Source: Puffinus mauretanicus (taxonomy: Eukaryota; Chordata; Aves; Procellariiformes; Procellariidae). From it: DNA of 64,000 nucleotides. A program made the translations under genes and the position numbers. The DNA lies in contig JAJKFH010003173.1 of the NCBI GenBank assembly GCA_023333565.1, forward strand, positions 62,001 to 126,000, given 5' to 3'. Below are positions 58,081 to 64,000 of this stretch, piece by piece. Numbering within the stretch: position 1 is the stretch's first letter; every line of letters begins with the position of its first letter. The notes below the pieces were generated by a model. It was not told the origin of the DNA. It saw only the letters and a program-made list of their open reading frames with translations, and did not search any database.

Positions 58081-58520
58081 GCCTAATTAAACCTTAATTT
58101 AGACTTAATAACAGTTTAATGATATTCATACCTATAGCTAGATGTAAATGATCGAAGAAGAAGTGCTGTTTACTAACGGCGTATAGGATACTGCCAACTG
58201 CCGCCCAATTCACAAAAAAGACCTATGCCACAAATGGTTAATTAAGTTCTCGGCTGAGCATTCCCTGTAATAATTTCTGGTTATTTAGTGAGATCAGAAT
58301 TACAAATTATTAAACCCAGTTAATAATTAGTTTAAGTGGACATTAATGAGCATTGACTAATAACGAGATTCTTACTACACCCACTTGCTTATCCAGAGAC
58401 CTTCTCCTGGTTAATGATACAGAAATGAAAGCCAGATGAATCAGTAATATTTACAGCTTATTGAAAAGAATTGCCCGGGTCAGAAGGAATAAATTAGCTG
58501 GTAATTCCAGAAAAGTCAAA
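58081..58520. promoter_or_regulatory. homeodomain-motif-dense AT-rich element
   Basis: More than a dozen TAAT cores on the + strand alone can be counted in about 440 bp, including the palindromic TTAATTAA type (TAATTAAAC near 58084, GGTTAATTAAG near 58237), GTAATAATT near 58269 and GTTAATAATTAG near 58319-58330. The sequence is otherwise complex and non-repetitive, with clean GC-rich DNA on both sides. No coding frame exists. Clusters of such cores are typical of HOX/LIM/PRD-class target enhancers. AT content alone raises the expectation to several, so the enrichment is suggestive, not proof. Confidence 0.4.
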
Positions 58521-58840
58521 TGTATAATTATCGTGCCATAGGTGTCTTGTCCTGTATCAAGCTCCTGGCTGCTCCTGCTGCTGTCAGGCAGTGCACGAGC
58601 TCTTCTCCGCTAGTGCTGCGTCTGCCCTGGCCGCTAATGAGCTGCAGTCATCAGCACGGCGAGAGAGGGAACCCTCCCCTTTGGGGGGGCTACGCGGGGT
58701 CTGTGCAGCACTTGGCATCGCTGAGGTCTCTTCTTCGGGGCTGGAGGGTGAGTTCAGAAAAAACACTCAAGCACCTGTAAGGGCACGGCAGCTGGGAGCG
58801 CATTCTCAAGTTCCACTGATTTATTTTTTTTAAGTAATTG
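58521..58840. other. moderate to GC-rich spacer
   Basis: No gene is recognised. It separates two AT-rich blocks. Confidence 0.35.
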
Positions 58841-59560
58841 AGGTCGAGAGGACTCGAGTCTCCCACTGAGCATGTGCTGAAGTGGAGATAAGAATCGTGC
58901 CTCCGTCTCCCACTGGCTGTCGGGAGGAGTTTTGCTTTTCCAGAATCAAATGCTTTTGGAAGGCTCTCCCTTGCTGCATGCTGCTGTCGTAGGAATGGTC
59001 GTACCATGCTCATCCAAGAAACAATAAATAATCCCCCTCATAGTTAAATTGTAAATGCAAATAAAACAACTAAACTCCTTATACAATGAACTACAAAAAC
59101 TGAATTCCAAATATAACCTTTCTATCTTTGTCATAGTCTTCACACGTTGGGTTTTGGGGTGGGGCGTTTTTCTTTCTCTCTTTAGCAAGGTGCAAGATGT
59201 TTTATCACACTTTTAGCATATCCTCTGTTAACTTATTATGCATGCGTTTAATTTTTGTGAGGTTTTTAATTTAATCACTTGCAGAGTGATGCACAGGTCT
59301 CTGCAATCCTTTTCATTCTGGCTCGTTGCACATGTGGAAATGGGGCTGCAACATGTTATGGCGAAGCTTCTCCTTTCTGCTTTAGGAATGAATTACATTG
59401 CGGCAAGCTATATTTGGAGCTCTCAGGCACTGCTCTCCATTCTGTGGCTTTTGATGTTTTATACATCTGTCTGAGCTGGCTGTCTACCGTTTGAGCTGGC
59501 TTGAAGTTATCAAAGTTTCATCATTTTTCAAGTATAAAACCATGTTCTCCAGCCCCTCCC
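58841..59560. other. AT-rich noncoding stretch
   Basis: AT-rich from about 59010 to 59290, with TTTTTAATTTAATCACTTG near 59263-59281. No gene or repeat family is seen. It is a possible regulatory element. Confidence 0.3.
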
Positions 59561-59900
59561 CTTCCACCGGTTTTCTTCCGAGTGCAGCCAGCCTGCAGCC
59601 GGCCAGAGCCAGCGCTCCTGCCCCCAGGTAACGAGCCTCCTCCTGCTGTAGAGTGCTCCACCGGGTACCGGCTCCTGCTGTGTCGGGGCTGGGCAGGGCA
59701 GGTGAAAGCAGCGGCTGCGGGGGTGTTCAGGTGCGGGGGGGCTAGCAGTGGCGATGCTCTGAGCTTCTAACACCCCCTCCATCCAGGGAGCTCCACGTGC
59801 CTTCCACCGCCCGGTCAGGCTTGCAGCCCCTCCAGAGCTGAGGTCTGGTGCAGGTGTGCGTGGATGGGGAAGCTGGTGGAAGCACGTAAGAGGGATGACT
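59561..59900. other. GC-rich segment
   Basis: This GC-rich patch has + and - strand frames open together. No gene is recognised. Confidence 0.35.
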
Positions 59901-61500
59901 TTCTTTGCCGTGAATTGCTTAATTCCTTGTATTCCTCCTCCACTTGTATGTTTGTTAGCTGCTTGCTCCAAAGAAGTTAAAGCTGGTCAAAGCAATTTAT
60001 CCCTAGGGAATTCAAGTGTAAGCACCCACCTAGACAGGCACAGCACAGGACACCTCCTGATAACTGCTGTGGTTTTGGTTCGGCACCAAAAGTAAGTACA
60101 TTTGTAAGCCATGCTGAATTTGGGTACAACAGCTAATCCCAAATATTTGTCTCTCTACAGTAAGTGCTGCACATTATGTCGCACTTCGCTAGTATCTCCA
60201 GCTGTAGCCCACAGGACCTGCTTTTCTTGGTCTTCACGTTTGGAATTGGCAACCCTTTCCTGGAACCTGCAGATGCCTGGTATTACTGCCAGCGTTTGGC
60301 TTAGAGCTGGGGAGAAGATGGGGAAAATGTCTTCTGCTGTAAGGACGGTCTAGCATACTACAGGCAAAAATGAATTTTCATTGCTTCTTAATGACGATTA
60401 GTGATTTTGATACCACCGATCACATGCATTCCCAGAACATTTGATTAATGAGACCATTTCTAAGAAGAAATAATAAGCCCGTGGCAAAACTATGACAGGA
60501 ACAAAGAGATCTGTCTGTACTTCTCTCTCATAAAAGGTCCTGACTGTAAAGAAATTCCTAAAGGTTGTAAACAAAAGCCTTATAATGGTTTTCTTCCTCC
60601 CATTTCCCTTTCCCTCTCCCACAAGCTACTTGCATCATTAGAAATCACTGCATTACCTGTAGATCTCTTGCTTTGGGGTTGCAAGCAGATAATACCAAAG
60701 TATTTCTAATCATAACAAAAGTGAGTTTCAAAAGCAGTAAAGGGGAATCAGAGATCGACTCCTGCTGACCAGTGGGAGCATCTGCTGCCACTGCAAAATT
60801 AATACAGGCAACTCTTTGCAGGCAGGGACCCAAGGGCCTGTGACTGCGAGGGCCAGGGGCATCGCTGAGCACAGCCCTTTCGTGGTAGGCACGCAGGTGC
60901 GAGGGTCAGCTCAGAGATGGCCCCGGAACGTCAGCTCCACAAATGCCACCCTCCAGAAGCCCTTTTCCAGCATGCCGCAACAAATCCCTAAGCTGGTAAA
61001 ACAGCAGGAGCACAGGAGAGAGGAAGGTCACGGCTACATTTCTATGTCCTTGTAGCAGTAAGGAATTTTTTTGGTTAAATCCCCTTATGTGCTATCTCTC
61101 ATCCGAGGGTCCTGAAAGGCTTGTATCAATTCTCATTTAAACTAAGTTATCTATTTTTACACCACGTTTTGTACAAGGAACTTACATTTGGACTTGCAGC
61201 AATGACCAACCAGGGAAATATTATTTGTCCTTTCTTGTACCACGATGACAATACAAGCACAGTGGGAATTGTCAATACAATTAGAAAGTGGCAAAAAGTA
61301 GTGAAAGAAATGAGTTCATGCTGTGCAGAGGAAACAGCTACCGACGGCGTACTGAGCCTATGGGTTTATACAAATACATGGGACAGGCAAGACCAGGAGG
61401 AAAACAGACTCTCCAGGATTGTTATAGTGGTGCCATATTTTTTTTAACCTGCGGTATGTTAATATCATACTTCTGGGTTTAATCCCACCTCTGGATAATC
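59901..61500. other. moderate noncoding stretch
   Basis: No gene is recognised. A 108-codon frame at 61121-61447 has no recognisable domain. Composition is ordinary. Confidence 0.38.
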
Positions 61501-61700
61501 AAGGTAGAGAAAGCAAAACAAGAACGTCTGGCAGCCGACTACGCCAGACCTGGCGGTGTGAGGTTTCGACAGCGTCCCCTGAAGCCAGCGAGAGGAGAGC
61601 TGTCGGAGACGGCACCGCTCCGGGTGGGCGCTTGTCCTGCCCCAGCCCCGCAGCTCCTGCTTCTGGTGAGTCAGAGTGGGCAATAAAGGTGCGATTGTGT
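61501..61700. other. small GC-rich segment
   Basis: A short GC-rich, CpG-retaining patch between AT-rich stretches. No gene is recognised. Confidence 0.33.
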
Positions 61701-62380
61701 TGAGACACAGGAAGATGATAAATTATGGCCTTGCATTTATATAGCACATTTCATCCCAAACCATTGAGTTAACTGACTGGTATACAAATTACATTTTGAG
61801 GGATCACTCTATCCATCCCTGACACGCAGATATATATAATGTAATCATTATTTTTTAAAGCAAACTTACTTATTAATGCAAACCCTACAATTGGGGTGAG
61901 CTCCTCTGGGCAAAGATGAATCAGAAGTGACAAAACTCCACCATCTCGTGACGAGCATGCTTAAGAATGAATGGAATAATTTAGATACTTAGATCCCTCC
62001 AACACGGTAAGTTCAAAGCCAAACAGAAAATGTCTCTCTTCTCCAAGGATTCAAAACAGACTTCGCTAAAATGTAATTAAGCGCTAAGTCCCTTGAAATC
62101 AATCACTTCCAGAAACTAATACCCACCTTGCTGATTAGGTGGTGGGTAAGCCAGGGGCAATTAATGCATTAGTATGAAAATTGTTAACCATGAGAGCAAC
62201 CAGTTTTGATGGGATAATTGCTCTGAGAAAGCCTACTTGATGGTTAATGTCAGAGGAAGTGATATATTTGGGAGAGGGGACTCTACTACGTTGACTGCAG
62301 CTAATTAAAATTGACCTAATTCTCATTAATACTATGTTTGATTGGGTCCAGACTTGAATCTGGGAGGCTAATTGGGAGCG
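61701..62380. promoter_or_regulatory. AT-rich candidate conserved noncoding element
   Basis: This AT-rich, non-repetitive block carries many homeodomain-type cores: GTAATTAAGCGC (62073-62084), GCAATTAATGCATTAG (62158-62173), GGTTAATGTC, and a tight trio GCTAATTAAAATTGACC, CTAATTC, ATTAATAC (62300-62332). No coding signal is present. It is with 58081-58520 the most enhancer-like texture in the window; conservation remains untested. Confidence 0.38.
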
Positions 62381-62700
62381 TCGGCACATGTCGCCCCAGC
62401 TGATGCCGGCTGGGAGCTTCCTGCTTTATCTCAGACGGGGAAAAGCGGTGGGGAGCCGTTCTCATGGCAGTGGGAAGTGTCGGTCGGATCGGAAAGGTGA
62501 AACCTGCCTCCTCGGGAGTTATTTTTCAGCCCATCCAGTGCTGCTCACCAACGCCAACAGGTCACAGCTACGTTTTGTGGGGAAATGCTTACAACTGCGG
62601 TGTAATCCGGGCTGTAAATGTGGCAGCCAAACTCACTTCAGCAACTAGAAACGAGCCCAGTAAAATGAAGCCCATCATGTTTAACCGCTTTGAATAATGT
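62381..62700. other. moderate spacer
   Basis: No gene is recognised. Two overlapping + strand frames of under 90 codons lack family resemblance. Confidence 0.35.
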
Positions 62701-62900
62701 GTTACATTTCTAAATTTTCTAGCATGTGTTTGTTCAGTGTGGCTGAGTGGAAGTGTCAGGGAAAAATGTTTGTTTTTCATACTCCCGCAGTTAATGACCA
62801 ATTTTCCACAAATCATAATAGTCTTACACCATTAGGTTTTATAATTAAGTCTTTATTATGTGATCCTGTTTACTCAGCACACACAGGAATCTGACAGCCA
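62701..62900. other. AT-rich short block
   Basis: AT-rich with TTATAATTAAGTC near 62839-62851. No gene is seen. Confidence 0.3.
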
Positions 62901-63559
62901 TCCCGCTCGCCGTCAGACCGTCCAGAACACAAGAAATGACTTGTGTTGGAGCGCAACTTCGCAAATGATGGCTGAGCTCCTCCGACAGCACCAGAGATCG
63001 CGACTCCAGGCGAGGAGAGAGGCCATTTCAGCAAGAAACATCAAGTAACCCTGACACGGAACCGATGCTGCAGCTGATGCGAGGCAGCGCAGCGCTACCC
63101 ACCCCCGCCCGCTGAGAAGCTCCACGCGGAGCTTCACCTTTGCATTAACTTCAGCGGAGATGCCCCGCTTGCTCCAGTGGAAGGATTAGCCCTGATGGCG
63201 CTCGCAGCCGCTGGCCGAGGACGGGCAGGACGCCCCATGACGCCAGCGTCCCTAGCAGGCCGCCGTTAAATGACTTGCCCCCCTAAGCGGGGTGAGTGCG
63301 ATCAGCAAAGGGAGCTGTGACCCGAAGCGCGGGGCCCCGGCGTGTCTGCTGGCTGTATTCATTGCGTGGGAAAAGACACATTTCAGGTTTTCCCCCAGCC
63401 CTTGTTCTGCAACCAGTTTTTCCTTCAGGAAAATCGCAGCCAAATGGAGCTTTGCTACTTGTGAATAAAGATGTGGGTGATTCACCGGGAAATCAATATC
63501 CATTCCAGAAGGGAACAACAGCCGCATTCACTTATGTACAACTGAGGGTGAAAGGTGGT
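62901..63559. other. GC-moderate noncoding stretch
   Basis: No gene is recognised. CpG-retaining DNA at 63060-63340 has short frames on both strands. Confidence 0.36.
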
Positions 63560-64000
63560 GATCATTGAATTAATCATTAATTGAGCATTATATTGCTATT
63601 TATATGGCTGGGAAATTAATGACAAAAAAAAGCAACCACAAATAATTTATTGAACAAAAATATCAAAATTATTTGTGTAAACTGTTGGCAATAAATGATC
63701 TGACCAACCCTTATCAATCCCTTTGCTCATTTCCTAGGAAGGTTTCGAACTGCTGTGCCAGCGACTTTTCATGGCAAGGTAGGATTTGTCGCCTTCACTA
63801 CAGAGCAGGATCAGTCCCCCCCACCACCGCTGTCCGTGGGAAGAGAGCCCAAGGAGCAGCACTCCACTGCTGGGCACCGAGCGTCAGCCCCCGAGGGCTG
63901 CCCAAATGGGGGTTTACACAGAGAAAATAACCAAAATGTCTCGTAAATAAGGGTTGGGGGTTGGTACTCCTGCCCTCTAGCTCTGTCTGTGCAGGACCTC
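63560..64000. other. AT-rich block then moderate end of window
   Basis: Positions 63563-63720 are AT-rich (GAATTAATCATTAATTGAGC near 63566-63585, GAAATTAATGAC near 63611). The rest is moderate. The first block resembles the other AT-rich candidate elements but is short. No gene is recognised. Confidence 0.32.

Overview
The window reads as vertebrate, and most likely avian, nuclear DNA. The best lineage evidence is a short CR1-type LINE 3' end at 4034-4106, followed by a degenerate pentamer tail. A second, weaker CR1-like end at 48144-48163 runs into a 250 bp pentanucleotide array. Interspersed repeats are otherwise very sparse, which also fits a bird. There are no prokaryotic features: no operons, no long plausible coding frames, and no ribosome-binding-site pattern. 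I recognise no protein-coding gene, rRNA, tRNA, known microRNA or complete mobile element. The longest open frames lie in GC-rich or repetitive DNA, are often open on both strands, and encode low-complexity peptides with no domain I know.

The layout alternates between two textures. AT-rich, TAAT/ATTA-rich blocks of about 200-1250 bp occur at roughly 0.9-1.6, 2.2-2.4, 9.65-9.85, 11.46-12.06, 13.1-13.5, 15.4-16.65, 21.2-22.2, 26.1-27.0, 34.6-35.2, 39.9-40.5, 45.25-45.74, 57.1-57.6, 58.1-58.5 and 61.7-62.4 kb. They look like the conserved noncoding elements (candidate enhancers) typical of gene deserts beside developmental regulators. Between them lie GC-rich, CpG-retaining segments at about 3.2-3.6, 5.4-5.9, 10.9-11.3, 17.9-18.1, 24.7-25.0, 30.3-30.9, 41.7-42.35, 46.6-47.0 and 53.3-54.0 kb, none attached to a visible gene. 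Conservation itself cannot be seen in one sequence, so the enhancer reading is inference.

The directly verifiable structures are repeats: the CR1 end; the pentamer array with an exact 64 bp block repeated 90 bp downstream; a perfect 34 bp tandem duplication; 21 bp and 14 bp tandem duplications; an imperfect ~39 bp duplication; and an uninterrupted run of 29 A next to a strongly T-depleted block. Three further stretches (2405-2532, 9575-9650, 13536-13640) resemble, from memory, very old amniote interspersed repeats. One segment (50800-51039) has an acceptor-like 3' splice site, an ATG frame and a good donor, so it is a weak candidate exon.

If the window has a function, the most likely one is long-range regulation of a developmental gene outside it. 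I found no evidence for a novel multi-gene system.
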